From the NCBI RefSeq assembly GCF_900537175.1, contig NZ_LS999833.1, forward strand, positions 1,798,001 to 1,862,000: a DNA stretch of 64,000 nt. Reading direction: 5' to 3'. Both the position numbers and the translations under genes were made by a program. Below are positions 29,034-38,621 of the stretch, in pieces. Each line of letters starts with the position of its first letter. Within the stretch, counting starts at the first letter, position 1. A model generated the notes under the pieces. It had not been told where the DNA came from, searched no databases, and saw nothing but the letters and a program-made list of their open reading frames with translations. The DNA comes from Lentilitoribacter sp. Alg239-R112. GTDB lineage: Bacteria; Pseudomonadota; Alphaproteobacteria; Rhizobiales; Rhizobiaceae.

Positions 29034-29055
29034 TTGTTATTCAATCTGATAACAA
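29034..29055. promoter_or_regulatory. Inverted repeat TTGTTAT-N8-ATAACAA before puuD
   Basis: Perfect 7-bp arms in the lysR/puuD gap, 35 bp upstream of the preferred puuD start. A candidate operator, or a leader hairpin. It also argues against the TTG at 29034 being the puuD start. Confidence 0.4.
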
Positions 29056-29090
29056 AGCCTGCGAAAATGAGGAAAAGAGGAGAGCTTAGT

Positions 29091-30326
29091 TTGTATGAAT
29101 TCGCAATTGCACTGGATTGGCTAACATTTGCCGCCAGATGGCTCCATGTTATCACCGCTATCGCTTGGATTGGCTCTTCATTTTACTTTATCGCTTTGGA
29201 TTTAGGTCTTTTCAAACACGACAACCTGCCTGCTGGAGCCGCTGGCGATGAATGGCAAGTTCATGGCGGCGGCTTTTATCATATCCAGAAATACATGGTC
29301 GCGCCTGCAACCATGCCTGAACATCTGACATGGTTTAAATGGGAAGCGTACACCACTTGGCTCTCCGGCTTTGTTCTTATGTGTCTGGTTTATTATACTG
29401 GTGCAGAGTTGTTTTTAATTGATCGCGCTGTTCTTGATGTTTCAACACCTGTAGCCATCTTGATTTCAATGGCATCAATCGCCGTTGGTTGGATCATCTA
29501 CGATCTGCTATGTAAATCACCACTGGGCAATGACAGCACTCGGTTGATGATCCTATTATATTTTGTACTTGTCGCTATGGCTTGGGGATATACTCAACTC
29601 TTCACAGGTCGTGCTGCGCTTCTGCATCTTGGCGCATTTACTGCAACAATCATGTCTGCAAATGTGTTTTTCATCATTATCCCTAATCAGAAAATTGTTG
29701 TTGCGGATTTAATAGCAGGCAAAAAGCCCGACCCAGCCCTTGGCCTTCAGGCAAAGCAGCGTTCTACGCATAATAACTATCTCACGCTTCCTGTTATATT
29801 TCTCATGCTATCCAATCATGCACCGCTCGCTTTCGCGACAGAATATAACTGGATAATAGCTTCGTTGGTATTCCTAATGGGTGTCACCATCCGTCATTAC
29901 TTCAACACAAAGCACGCTCGCAAAGGCAACCCGAGCTGGACTTGGCTTGCTACTGCTGTCATTTTCATTATCATCATGTGGCTTTCAACGGTTCCGAAAG
30001 TTTTATCTGGTGATGAAGCTACGCTGGGAATGACTGACCATGAAAAGCAGTTTGCAAATGTTGTTGAATTTGAACAAGCGCGAGATACCGTGTTAACGAG
30101 ATGCTCGATGTGTCATGCGCAAGAACCCGTTTGGGAAGGCATTTTGAACGCACCTAAAGGCGTTTTGCTCGAAACTGACGCCCAAATAGCTAGGCATGCA
30201 AAAAGCATATACCTGCAAGCCGCTAGAAGTCATGCGATGCCGCCGGCAAATATCACTGCAATGGAAGACCATGAACGCAAACTTCTCACAGAATGGTACA
30301 TTGCAGCAACGGGCAATAAATCCTGA
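29091..30326 (+). CDS. puuD: Urate hydroxylase PuuD (membrane, cytochrome c domain)
   Basis: 411 residues from the TTG at 29091. About eight membrane helices with the family start LYEFAIALDWLTFAARWLHV, then a C-terminal cytochrome c domain with the haem motif CSMCH. PuuD oxidises urate to 5-hydroxyisourate and passes electrons to the respiratory chain. The TTG is preceded by GAGGAG at correct spacing; the upstream ATG (29067) and TTG (29034) lack one. First gene of a five-gene plus-strand run through xdhC. Confidence 0.9.
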   Translation: MYEFAIALDWLTFAARWLHVITAIAWIGSSFYFIALDLGLFKHDNLPAGAAGDEWQVHGGGFYHIQKYMVAPATMPEHLTWFKWEAYTTWLSGFVLMCLVYYTGAELFLIDRAVLDVSTPVAILISMASIAVGWIIYDLLCKSPLGNDSTRLMILLYFVLVAMAWGYTQLFTGRAALLHLGAFTATIMSANVFFIIIPNQKIVVADLIAGKKPDPALGLQAKQRSTHNNYLTLPVIFLMLSNHAPLAFATEYNWIIASLVFLMGVTIRHYFNTKHARKGNPSWTWLATAVIFIIIMWLSTVPKVLSGDEATLGMTDHEKQFANVVEFEQARDTVLTRCSMCHAQEPVWEGILNAPKGVLLETDAQIARHAKSIYLQAARSHAMPPANITAMEDHERKLLTEWYIAATGNKS

Positions 30327-30352
30327 TCGGTTCAAAATTTGGAGATGATAAT

Positions 30353-30712
30353 ATGAGTGCTGAACAAAATACTGGTCGATTAACAACACATGTGCTCGAC
30401 ACAGCCTCCGGCAATCCTGCGGCATCATTGGTGATTAAACTTAGCAAAATTGATGGCACAGATCGCACAGAAATCAAAACCGTGACAACCAACAGCGATG
30501 GACGCTGCAATGCACCCCTTCTTGAGGGAGGAGCTATGCAAACCGGAGTTTATGAGTTGGAATTCGACGTAGGTGGTTATTTTGGCAACACTCAATCAAA
30601 TGCATTTTTGACGACTGTGCCCGTACGTTTTAGAATTTCAGACGTAAATTCACACTATCATGTACCCTTGCTGGTTTCTCCATTTGGTTATTCGACTTAT
30701 AAAGGAAGCTAA
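30353..30712 (+). CDS. uraH: 5-Hydroxyisourate hydrolase
   Basis: 119 residues, transthyretin-related family. RLTTHVLDTASGNPA at the N-terminus and the C-terminal YKGS are the family's catalytic ends, with HYHVPLL before it. Converts HIU to OHCU for UraD. The ATG has a GGAG site. It lies 26 bp after puuD and 3 bp before xdhA. Confidence 0.93.
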   Translation: MSAEQNTGRLTTHVLDTASGNPAASLVIKLSKIDGTDRTEIKTVTTNSDGRCNAPLLEGGAMQTGVYELEFDVGGYFGNTQSNAFLTTVPVRFRISDVNSHYHVPLLVSPFGYSTYKGS

Positions 30713-30715
30713 CAC

Positions 30716-32200
30716 TTGCCCAAAACACGCGATCACATCAATTTTCTGCTCAACGACAAATCAGTTCGATTAACTGACATTCCAGCATCTGCAACCTTGC
30801 TCGATTATTTACGGTTGGAACAGCGCCTTCGAGGCACAAAAGAAGGATGCGCAGAAGGTGATTGTGGGGCATGTACAGTTTTAGTTGGCCGAATTTCAAA
30901 CGACAGACTTATTTATGAAACAGTAAACTCTTGTATCCGTTTTTTGGGCTCACTTGATGGATGCCATATTGTTACGATCGAACATCTGAAAAAGTCAGAT
31001 GGGTCATTACATCCGGTACAACAGGCGATGGTTGATCATCACGGAAGTCAATGTGGTTTCTGCACACCTGGCATTGTTATGTCGCTTTACGCTCTGTGGA
31101 TGGAGAATCCCACCCCTAGCAATCAAGAAATAGAAATTGCTCTGCAGGGAAACTTATGTCGCTGCACAGGATATGAGCCAATCATACACGCTGCGCAAGC
31201 TATTTCATCCATAGACACCCCGGAAAATGACCCGCTTAAAACAGAACGAGATGAAATTAAAAACCGACTGAAATCATTCAATGATAATGCACGAGTAGAC
31301 ATCAAATTCGAAGAAGAACATTTTATTGTACCTGCTTCACTTGATGACTTTGCAGACGCGCGGGTAAAATATCCCAACTCGACCATAGTTGCTGGCTCCA
31401 CCGATGTTGGGCTTTGGGTTACGAAAAATATGCGACCTATAACACCAGCTATATTCATATCCAATCTCGATGAATTGCAGAAGATCAACGTCTCCGCGAG
31501 CCAAATTTCCATCGGCGCCGGCGTCACCTACAATGACATGCAGGATGTAGTTGAAAAACACATTCCCCAACTCAAAGGATTCTGGAACCGCATTGGCGGA
31601 ATGCAAGTACGCAATATGGGTACTGTTGGCGGCAACATTGCAAATGGTTCGCCCATTGGTGATACACCTCCAGCACTCATTGCATTGGGAGCAGAGCTGC
31701 GGCTGCGATGCGGAGGAAAACAAAGAAGTCTACCAATCGAAAGTTTCTTCATCGACTATGGAAAACAAGACCGCAAAACAGGCGATTTTCTGGAACAAAT
31801 AAATATCCCGATTCCTGACCCAAGTGATTTTTTCGCTGTTTACAAAATCTCAAAACGTCGAGATGAGGATATTTCAGCTCTCTGCGGCGCGTTCAAAGTG
31901 CGAATTTCCAATGGCATGATAAGCGATGCAAAGATTGCATTCGGAGGGATGGCCGCGACACCAAAACGCGCAACAAATGTGGAAAAAAAACTCATAGGAA
32001 AATCTTGGTCTATGGATACGATATCCACTTCCATGGTATTTTTTGAAGAAGATTATGCCCCACTATCCGATTGGCGCGCATCATCTGACTACCGGATGCT
32101 TGTGGCTAAAAATCTACTACTGCGCTTCTTTAAAGAAATGACATCAGAAGGCGAACAACACCAACTTACTCGTGAAGCAGTTCTGGAGGGTTTGGCATGA
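30716..32200 (+). CDS. xdhA: Xanthine dehydrogenase small subunit (2Fe-2S, FAD)
   Basis: 494 residues. Plant-type 2Fe-2S domain (KEGCAEGDCGACTV), a second 2Fe-2S domain (SQCGFCTPGIVMSL; GNLCRCTGYEPI), then the FAD-binding domain from about residue 190 (AGSTDVGLWVTK; GGNIANGSPIGDTPPAL). Works with XdhB to oxidise hypoxanthine and xanthine to urate. The start is a TTG with GGAAG upstream; no ATG occurs until well inside the domain. The stop overlaps the xdhB start by 4 bp. Confidence 0.92.
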   Translation: MPKTRDHINFLLNDKSVRLTDIPASATLLDYLRLEQRLRGTKEGCAEGDCGACTVLVGRISNDRLIYETVNSCIRFLGSLDGCHIVTIEHLKKSDGSLHPVQQAMVDHHGSQCGFCTPGIVMSLYALWMENPTPSNQEIEIALQGNLCRCTGYEPIIHAAQAISSIDTPENDPLKTERDEIKNRLKSFNDNARVDIKFEEEHFIVPASLDDFADARVKYPNSTIVAGSTDVGLWVTKNMRPITPAIFISNLDELQKINVSASQISIGAGVTYNDMQDVVEKHIPQLKGFWNRIGGMQVRNMGTVGGNIANGSPIGDTPPALIALGAELRLRCGGKQRSLPIESFFIDYGKQDRKTGDFLEQINIPIPDPSDFFAVYKISKRRDEDISALCGAFKVRISNGMISDAKIAFGGMAATPKRATNVEKKLIGKSWSMDTISTSMVFFEEDYAPLSDWRASSDYRMLVAKNLLLRFFKEMTSEGEQHQLTREAVLEGLA

Positions 32201-34485
32201 AAAAATCAAACCACGATTCAGCCCATAAACACGTAACAGGTGAAGCAATCTACATTGATGATATGGTTGAACCAACTGGACTGGTGCATGCATATCTCGG
32301 ACTATCTGAAATTGCCCACGGTAAGATTATAGAGATGGACTTGTCTGCGGTAGAATCCGCAACTGGCGTTATTGGAGTGCTAACAAAAGACAGTGTACCG
32401 GGCTCTAACGATATAAGCCCAACAGGCAAAAATGATGATCCAATCTTTGCTCAAGATATCAATTTTTATGGCCAACCGATATTTGCCGTCGTAGCTAAAA
32501 CACGTGCTCAGGCAAGATATGCAGCAACTTTGGCGAAGATTGAATATGAACAACTCCCTCATCTAACCGATGTTTTGGAAGCGCGAAAGCAAAGTTACCC
32601 GCATGTGACAGAACCACTTACACTTAAACGAGGCGATGCTCCAACAACCCTTGAACAGGCACCTAAGCGTATTCAGGGGTCCATGCGTATTGGAGGGCAA
32701 GATCATTTCTACCTCGAAAGCCATATTGCCATGGCAATCCCCGGTGAAGATGATGATGTTTTAGTGTACTCTTCAACCCAGCATCCGAGCGAAGTCCAGC
32801 ACATGGTCTCGCACGCATTAAATGTTCCTTCCAATGCCGTGAACGTAAAAATACGCCGTATGGGTGGCGGTTTTGGTGGCAAAGAAACGCAATCGAACCT
32901 TTTTGCAGCAGTCGCAGCAATCGCTGCCAAAAAATTTAATAAGGCTGTGAAAATCCGCCCCGATAGAGATGATGATATGGTTGCAACGGGCAAACGGCAC
33001 GATTTTGTCATTGATTATGATGTTGGCTTTGATGAAGATGGGAAGATAGAAGCCGTACATGCAAATTATGCAGCTCGATGCGGCAATTCAGCAGACCTTT
33101 CTGGCCCCGTGACTGATCGAGCATTATTTCATGCAGACAACTGCTATTACTTTCCTAACGTACTTCTTCAATCTGAACCTTTAAAAACCAATACCGTATC
33201 AAACACCGCCTTTAGAGGTTTTGGCGGCCCGCAAGGCATGGTCGGTGGCGAACGCATGATCGAGGAGATTGCCTACGCACTTGGGCGTGATCCGCTTGAA
33301 ATTCGCAAAGCAAATTTTTACGGTACCATTGATCGAAATATCACGCCTTATCATCAGGTAGTCGATGATAACATTATCGCCAAACTGGTCGATCAGCTAG
33401 AACAATCCAGCAACTACCAAAACCGTCGAGATGCAGTTTTGGAATTTAATAATAAGAAGGGCATAATCCGAAAAGGGATTGCTCTCACGCCCGTTAAATT
33501 TGGCATATCCTTCACCGCCACTTGGTACAACCAAGCAGGTGCGCTTGTACATATCTACACCGATGGTTCGATCCACCTCAATCATGGTGGAACAGAAATG
33601 GGCCAAGGATTAAATACCAAAGTTGCACAGGTACTGGCAGATGAATTCCAAGTAGATCTTGATCAAATCAAAATTACAGCAACGGACACGGAAAAAGTTC
33701 CAAATACGTCGGCAACAGCAGCATCTTCAGGCTCCGACCTCAATGGAATGGCCGCAGCAAATGCAGCTGAACAAATCAAAGAACGATTGGTCACATTTGC
33801 CTGCAAGGAACACAAGGTAGAAAAAGATGATGTATCCTTCGCACTAAATACCGTCAATATAGGTGATAAAAGCTTCACTTTTAAAGAATTCATACATCAA
33901 GCATATATGGCGCGCGTTCAACTTTCAGCTGCCGGGTTTTATAAAACGCCAGACATTCACTGGGATAGAGCATCAGGTAAAGGTCGACCGTTCTATTACT
34001 ATGCTTATGGCGCGTCGGTATCAGAAGTCAGCATCGACACATTAACGGGCGAGTATCAGGTAGATCGAACGGACATTCTTCACGATGTCGGCAACTCATT
34101 AAATTCGGAAATTGACAAGGGACAAATTGAAGGTGGGTTTGTACAAGGGCAAGGCTGGCTGACAACAGAAGAATTATGGTGGGATAAAGAAGGTCGACTT
34201 CGTACACATGCACCCTCGACCTACAAAATCCCCCTCGCCTCTGATCGCCCTCGTATATTCAACGTAGAACTCGCTGACTGGTCCGAAAATCGGGAAATGA
34301 CAATCAAAAAATCAAAAGCGGTTGGTGAACCACCTTTCATGCTTGCAATATCAGTGCTGGAGGCACTCTCTATGGCGATTGCTTCCGAGAATGATTACAA
34401 AAACTGTCCTCGGTTGGATGCACCCGCAACGCCTGAACGTGTACTCATGACACTGGAGCGTTTGAGGGGCGAGCGCAATGCGTAA
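32197..34485 (+). CDS. xdhB: Xanthine dehydrogenase molybdopterin subunit
   Basis: 762 residues, full length. Molybdenum-cofactor motifs: RRMGGGFGGKETQ, TAFRGFGGPQG, GGTEMGQGLNTK, and the C-terminal VGEPPFMLAISV, whose Glu is the catalytic base of the family. Begins after a short KHVTGEAIYIDDM block. The ATG overlaps the xdhA stop and its own end overlaps xdhC by 8 bp, so the three are tightly coupled. Confidence 0.93.
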   Translation: MKKSNHDSAHKHVTGEAIYIDDMVEPTGLVHAYLGLSEIAHGKIIEMDLSAVESATGVIGVLTKDSVPGSNDISPTGKNDDPIFAQDINFYGQPIFAVVAKTRAQARYAATLAKIEYEQLPHLTDVLEARKQSYPHVTEPLTLKRGDAPTTLEQAPKRIQGSMRIGGQDHFYLESHIAMAIPGEDDDVLVYSSTQHPSEVQHMVSHALNVPSNAVNVKIRRMGGGFGGKETQSNLFAAVAAIAAKKFNKAVKIRPDRDDDMVATGKRHDFVIDYDVGFDEDGKIEAVHANYAARCGNSADLSGPVTDRALFHADNCYYFPNVLLQSEPLKTNTVSNTAFRGFGGPQGMVGGERMIEEIAYALGRDPLEIRKANFYGTIDRNITPYHQVVDDNIIAKLVDQLEQSSNYQNRRDAVLEFNNKKGIIRKGIALTPVKFGISFTATWYNQAGALVHIYTDGSIHLNHGGTEMGQGLNTKVAQVLADEFQVDLDQIKITATDTEKVPNTSATAASSGSDLNGMAAANAAEQIKERLVTFACKEHKVEKDDVSFALNTVNIGDKSFTFKEFIHQAYMARVQLSAAGFYKTPDIHWDRASGKGRPFYYYAYGASVSEVSIDTLTGEYQVDRTDILHDVGNSLNSEIDKGQIEGGFVQGQGWLTTEELWWDKEGRLRTHAPSTYKIPLASDRPRIFNVELADWSENREMTIKKSKAVGEPPFMLAISVLEALSMAIASENDYKNCPRLDAPATPERVLMTLERLRGERNA

Positions 34486-35335
34486 GACACGACCAGCATT
34501 TCAAAATTTTATTGAAAATCACACCAACATTGCGATGATCACAGTTGATCAGATTCACGGTTCAACGCCACGTGATCAAGGCACATGGATGCTTGTTAGC
34601 GATACACAAATTTATGGCACGATCGGTGGCGGGCAACTGGAAAACATAGCGATCAATCACGCGAGAGATATGCTCTCCGGCGCTAACGATGCTAAAACAG
34701 ACATGCAGATCCCGTTGGGGCCACACATTGGACAATGCTGCGGCGGTGTGGTGAACCTCAAATTCGAAATTCTTGATGAGGCTGGGCGCCTGAATTGCGA
34801 ACAAATTTTTATCAAGGAAATCGCTGCGCAGCCGAATATCTATATTTTTGGAGCTGGCCACGTTGGTAAAGCCCTAGCAGAATCTGTATCTCTTCTGCCA
34901 TTTAATACAATGCTCATTGACAGTAGAAATGAGGAGTTAGATCAGGTTTCTGAATATATTCAAACTCACCTAACTGCTCTGCCTGAATCCATTGTTCGCG
35001 AAGCTAAAGCAAACAGCGTTTTCATTATAATGACGCATGATCATTCTTTAGACTTCCTTATTACTAAAGAAGCCCTCGAACGTGATGATGCAGCATATGT
35101 TGGTATGATTGGATCCAAAACAAAACGTGCCACATTCAAAAACTGGCTTAAACGTGAGAGCGGGACTGAACTTAATCATGACCGATTGGTTTGCCCTATT
35201 GGGAATGTAAATGTGTATGACAAGCGGCCAGAAATAATCGCGGCTTTCGTCACCACGCAGGTTCTTGAACAACTGCATAAAATTGATAGAACTCAGGTGC
35301 AAAACGAATTGGGAGCCTTGCATACTCAGTTCTAG
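34478..35335 (+). CDS. xdhC: Xanthine dehydrogenase accessory protein XdhC
   Basis: 285 residues. N-terminal XdhC/CoxI domain (TVDQIHGSTPRDQGTWMLV; GTIGGGQLE) and C-terminal Rossmann-like domain (IYIFGAGHVGKALAE; MTHDHSLD). XdhC binds and sulfurates molybdenum cofactor and inserts it into XdhB. Start inside xdhB. Last gene of the purine run. Confidence 0.92.
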   Translation: MRKTRPAFQNFIENHTNIAMITVDQIHGSTPRDQGTWMLVSDTQIYGTIGGGQLENIAINHARDMLSGANDAKTDMQIPLGPHIGQCCGGVVNLKFEILDEAGRLNCEQIFIKEIAAQPNIYIFGAGHVGKALAESVSLLPFNTMLIDSRNEELDQVSEYIQTHLTALPESIVREAKANSVFIIMTHDHSLDFLITKEALERDDAAYVGMIGSKTKRATFKNWLKRESGTELNHDRLVCPIGNVNVYDKRPEIIAAFVTTQVLEQLHKIDRTQVQNELGALHTQF

Positions 35336-35374
35336 CTCAGCCTAAACACCGGAAAAATCTGTATATATTCCGAC

Positions 35375-35389
35375 TTTACAAAACTTTAC
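35375..35389 (-). promoter_or_regulatory. CpxR-type box GTAAA-N5-GTAAA
   Basis: On the minus strand the sequence reads GTAAA, five bases, GTAAA, a perfect match to the E. coli CpxR consensus. It lies 122 bp before the CpxP-like gene, which is followed by a Cpx-like response regulator and kinase. The wider 8-base direct repeat (ACTTTACA, period 10) fits an OmpR-family dimer. Confidence 0.7.
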
Positions 35390-35510
35390 ATTCCCAACAA
35401 ACCACAGAAACATAGCCTTGGTATTTATTTGTCATCGCAAGATTAAGAGACTTACAAAAAACCTCTCTTAGAAAACTTGCTCAACTGCTAACTATCATTA
35501 GGAGCACATT

Positions 35511-36095
35511 ATGACAAAGAACAACGAAACGAAAAAATTCAAACTTTCCCGCAATCAAACTATTGCAGCTATTGTTGGTGGTGTTGCAGTAATCGGCTCC
35601 GCAGTTGCAGTTCCTGCAATAGCCGAAAGCAACATGGCTCAGCATGCCAAGTTAGCGATGTCTGATGATGGCGACTTCCGTGTTTATAAGGCTGGCTGGG
35701 GTGGCCATCGTAAAGGTTCTCACTTTGCTGACATGAGTGAAGCTGAAATTGAAAAGCGCGTGACAAAAATGGTCAAGCATCTATCAATTGAGATCGATGC
35801 AAATGAAGACCAAGAAAAATTGATTGTCGCGATCACCACAGCGACTGCAAAAGATCTACAGCCACTCCGCGCTGAATTTAGAGCAGCAGGTGAAGAACTA
35901 GCAAATCTTTTAACTGCCGAGACAATTGACCGTCAAGCTATTGAAAACCTTCGCGCTGAACGTTTAGCTGCGACCGATGTCGTTAGCAAAAAGGTTGTTG
36001 ATGCAGTGGCACAAATCTCCGAAGTCCTAACACCAAAACAGCGCGAAGGCCTTTCAATGCGTCTCGACCAATTCCGTGCAATGCGCGACGACTGA
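35511..36095 (+). CDS. Spy/CpxP-like periplasmic protein
   Basis: 194 residues. A membrane/signal segment (about 17-40, TIAAIVGGVAVIGSAVAVPAIA) leads to a helical, charged periplasmic domain with an LTPKQREGLSMRL motif, the LTxxQ pattern of the CpxP/Spy/CnrX group. Likely binds misfolded protein or metal and restrains the adjacent kinase; this is inferred from family and context. AGGAG ribosome site. First gene of the operon with the two-component system; a hairpin overlaps its stop. Confidence 0.75.
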   Translation: MTKNNETKKFKLSRNQTIAAIVGGVAVIGSAVAVPAIAESNMAQHAKLAMSDDGDFRVYKAGWGGHRKGSHFADMSEAEIEKRVTKMVKHLSIEIDANEDQEKLIVAITTATAKDLQPLRAEFRAAGEELANLLTAETIDRQAIENLRAERLAATDVVSKKVVDAVAQISEVLTPKQREGLSMRLDQFRAMRDD

Positions 36096-36118
36096 TTTCA
36101 TTCTCCAGTTGAAATCAG
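36092..36118 (+). promoter_or_regulatory. Hairpin between the CpxP-like and regulator genes
   Basis: CTGATTTCA (36092-36100), nine bases, TGAAATCAG (36110-36118), overlapping the stop codon. No T-run follows, so it may stabilise the upstream message rather than terminate it. A second, looser pairing (CCTCCA/TGGAGG) lies at 36135-36172. Confidence 0.55.
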
Positions 36119-36222
36119 ATAGTCTCCCAAGACACCTCCAGTGAAGCTCCAAATATTGGGTTTCGTTGGAGGGATATTAATTGTAATACTAACCAAATCA
36201 AACGAATGCGCAGTTTAAAATC

Positions 36223-36909
36223 ATGCCTCAGTCTATTCTCATTATTGAAGACGATAATCGCCTAGCAGAAATGGTGCATGATTACCTTGAAAGTAATGGC
36301 TATGCTGTGGAAATCGCGCCAAATGGTGTGACTGGTATTTCCAAGCAAAACGATCAGAAATTCGATGCCATTATCTTAGATCTCATGTTGCCAGACATTG
36401 ATGGACTTGAAATTTGCCGCATTATAAAAAGCAGCTCAGATGTTCCTATTATTATGCTAACCGCGAAAGGTGAGCCAATGGATCGAGTTGTCGGACTGGA
36501 ACTGGGTGCAGATGATTATATGGGCAAACCGTTTGAACCAAGAGAACTACTTGCCCGATTGAGAGCCATTACACGTCGCGGACGTGCAGCAGCAGAACAG
36601 CAGGTTTTATATTTTGGCCGTTTAGAAATCGACCCCAACAGTATGGTTGCAAGGTTAAATGAGAAAGACCTCAATTTAACATCACATCAATTCCAACTTC
36701 TCCATATCCTCGCTAAATCGGCAGGTCGAATACTAAGCCGAGACACATTAATGGACCAATTGAAGGGAGAGGATTTCGATATCTTCGACCGTTCTATTGA
36801 TGTGCATATTTCCCGAATTCGCACGCAAATCGAAGACGATCCCAAAGACCCAAGACGCATTGTCACGGTTCGCGGTGCCGGTTATGTTTTTGCAAACAAG
36901 CAGGATTAA
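36223..36909 (+). CDS. OmpR-family response regulator, CpxR-like
   Basis: 228 residues: receiver domain with acidic pocket (IIEDDNR), phosphoacceptor Asp in IILDLMLPD, conserved Thr in IIMLTAKG and Lys in MGKPFEP, then an OmpR winged helix (about 130-225, ending RGAGYVFANK). Paired with the kinase 3 bp downstream. The CpxR-type box ahead of the first gene suggests autoregulation. Confidence 0.88.
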   Translation: MPQSILIIEDDNRLAEMVHDYLESNGYAVEIAPNGVTGISKQNDQKFDAIILDLMLPDIDGLEICRIIKSSSDVPIIMLTAKGEPMDRVVGLELGADDYMGKPFEPRELLARLRAITRRGRAAAEQQVLYFGRLEIDPNSMVARLNEKDLNLTSHQFQLLHILAKSAGRILSRDTLMDQLKGEDFDIFDRSIDVHISRIRTQIEDDPKDPRRIVTVRGAGYVFANKQD

Positions 36910-36912
36910 AAT

Positions 36913-38190
36913 ATGATCCGCAAACGCTTACATCATCAAATATATGCAACAGTCATATCAAGCCTTGTGCTTGTGGTAATTATTTCCGCGATGACGTTCT
37001 GGATAGTCGACAAAGACGAATCCGAGCCAGAGCTTCGAAAAACCATCGGCACATTTGTCATGAATGCATTACCTGACGCATCGAGCTCTGACGATCAACA
37101 ACAAGCTGCATTGCTTGAACTTCTCGATGAGATAGCAATCGACGCAAGTCTTTATAACCAAAATGGCAGGCTAATCGCTTCAAAAGGAAAAATGTTGAAG
37201 CTTCCTGAAAACGTGAATGAGTTGGAAGGTTGGAAACGGTTTCGCATTGATAACGGATGGCTCATTGAATTCCGCGACGGACGTTGGCTGATTGTCGGCG
37301 AAAAATCAAATCATGGTCCAATGGATGCTATATTATGGCTGCTTCTCCTGCTCAGCTCAGTCGCACTCGGTATTGGCATCGCATCATACCCTTTCGTACG
37401 CAAATTAACCCGCAGACTGGAAATACTTCAATCCGGCGTCGAGAAAGTTGGCCTAGGCGACCTGACAGTGAGAGTGGATGTTAAAGGAAGAGATGAAATC
37501 GCAAGTCTTGCGCATAGCTTCAATAATTCAACCGAACAAATTGAACGTTTGGTGACATCACACAAAACACTGCTTGCGAACGCCTCTCACGAGTTGCGCA
37601 CTCCTCTCTCTCGCATACGCTTGGGTTTGGAGATGTACCAAGACACCCATGATGAGAAAAGACTAAAAGCCTTAAAGAGCGACATACTCGAGCTGGATTC
37701 ACTGATTGAAGAAATCATGCTAATGAGCCGTTTGGATAACAATTCAACAGGCATGACAATAGAAGAAGTCGACCTGAGTGCAATCATCACTGAGGAAGCT
37801 GCACACCATTCAGACGTCACTGTCAATGGTACAACGGAAAAAGTACATGGCAACGGGCGTCTACTTCGCCGTGTTATTCAAAACCTTATCGCCAATGCGT
37901 TCAAACATGGTGCGCCTCCCGTAGAAATCAAACTGGATCAAAGTGAGGACTTTGTAAGCTTTACAGTTACAGATAGCGGAAACGGAATTTCTCCAGAAGA
38001 ACACACAAAAATATTTGAACGTTTCTATAGAGGTTCTGATCGTCAAAATGTGGAAGGTTACGGGCTTGGATTACCCTTGGTGAAGCAAATAGTTGATGCA
38101 CACAATGGGGAAGTTGAAATTATGAATAGCAAGGGCTTTTCAATACAAGTTCGCTTGCCAATTCGGGATACAAACTTCAAAAATCAGTAG
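36913..38190 (+). CDS. Sensor histidine kinase, CpxA-like
   Basis: 425 residues. Membrane helix near 10-30, a periplasmic domain of about 100 residues, second helix near 140-160, HAMP linker, H-box ASHELRTPL, and ATPase boxes NLIANAFKHG, DSGNGI and GYGLGLPLVK. Senses envelope conditions and phosphorylates the adjacent regulator. Periplasmic domain size fits CpxA-like kinases. Confidence 0.88.
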   Translation: MIRKRLHHQIYATVISSLVLVVIISAMTFWIVDKDESEPELRKTIGTFVMNALPDASSSDDQQQAALLELLDEIAIDASLYNQNGRLIASKGKMLKLPENVNELEGWKRFRIDNGWLIEFRDGRWLIVGEKSNHGPMDAILWLLLLLSSVALGIGIASYPFVRKLTRRLEILQSGVEKVGLGDLTVRVDVKGRDEIASLAHSFNNSTEQIERLVTSHKTLLANASHELRTPLSRIRLGLEMYQDTHDEKRLKALKSDILELDSLIEEIMLMSRLDNNSTGMTIEEVDLSAIITEEAAHHSDVTVNGTTEKVHGNGRLLRRVIQNLIANAFKHGAPPVEIKLDQSEDFVSFTVTDSGNGISPEEHTKIFERFYRGSDRQNVEGYGLGLPLVKQIVDAHNGEVEIMNSKGFSIQVRLPIRDTNFKNQ

Positions 38191-38207
38191 TATAATAGGG
38201 GTGGGAA

Positions 38208-38621
38208 ATGAGCAAGTTGAAAGTCAGTTCTGCGGAACTGGTCGCTCAAGCGAGAGCACGGATAACTGAAATCGAAACTCAAGATGCAATTGAGATGACA
38301 CGTGACCCTGATGTCGTGATTATAGACATACGGGATATACGTGAACGAAAACGAGTTGGTTATATCCCAAATAGCATACATTGCCCCAGAGGTATGATCG
38401 AATTTTGGGTCGACCCCGAAAGCCCTTATTTCAAGGAAATCTTCGGAGAAGACAAAGAATTTGTTTTTCATTGCGCATCCGGCTGGCGCTCAGCACTAAC
38501 AGTGGCAACACTGAGGGATATGGGATTTGAAGCATCTCATATCAAAGATGGCTTTTCATCATGGGTAAAGGCCGATGGACCTGTCGAATTTCCAACTGAT
38601 ACAAAACCTACAACGAGCTAA
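38208..38621 (+). CDS. Rhodanese-like domain protein
   Basis: 137 residues, a single rhodanese domain with DVVIIDIRDIRERKR and the active-site loop CASGWRS carrying the catalytic Cys. Could transfer sulfane sulfur or bind persulfide; no substrate is implied. Follows the kinase by 17 bp with a GGGGTGGG ribosome site, so it probably belongs to the Cpx-like operon. Its stop overlaps the stop of the convergent glpD. Confidence 0.88.
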   Translation: MSKLKVSSAELVAQARARITEIETQDAIEMTRDPDVVIIDIRDIRERKRVGYIPNSIHCPRGMIEFWVDPESPYFKEIFGEDKEFVFHCASGWRSALTVATLRDMGFEASHIKDGFSSWVKADGPVEFPTDTKPTTS

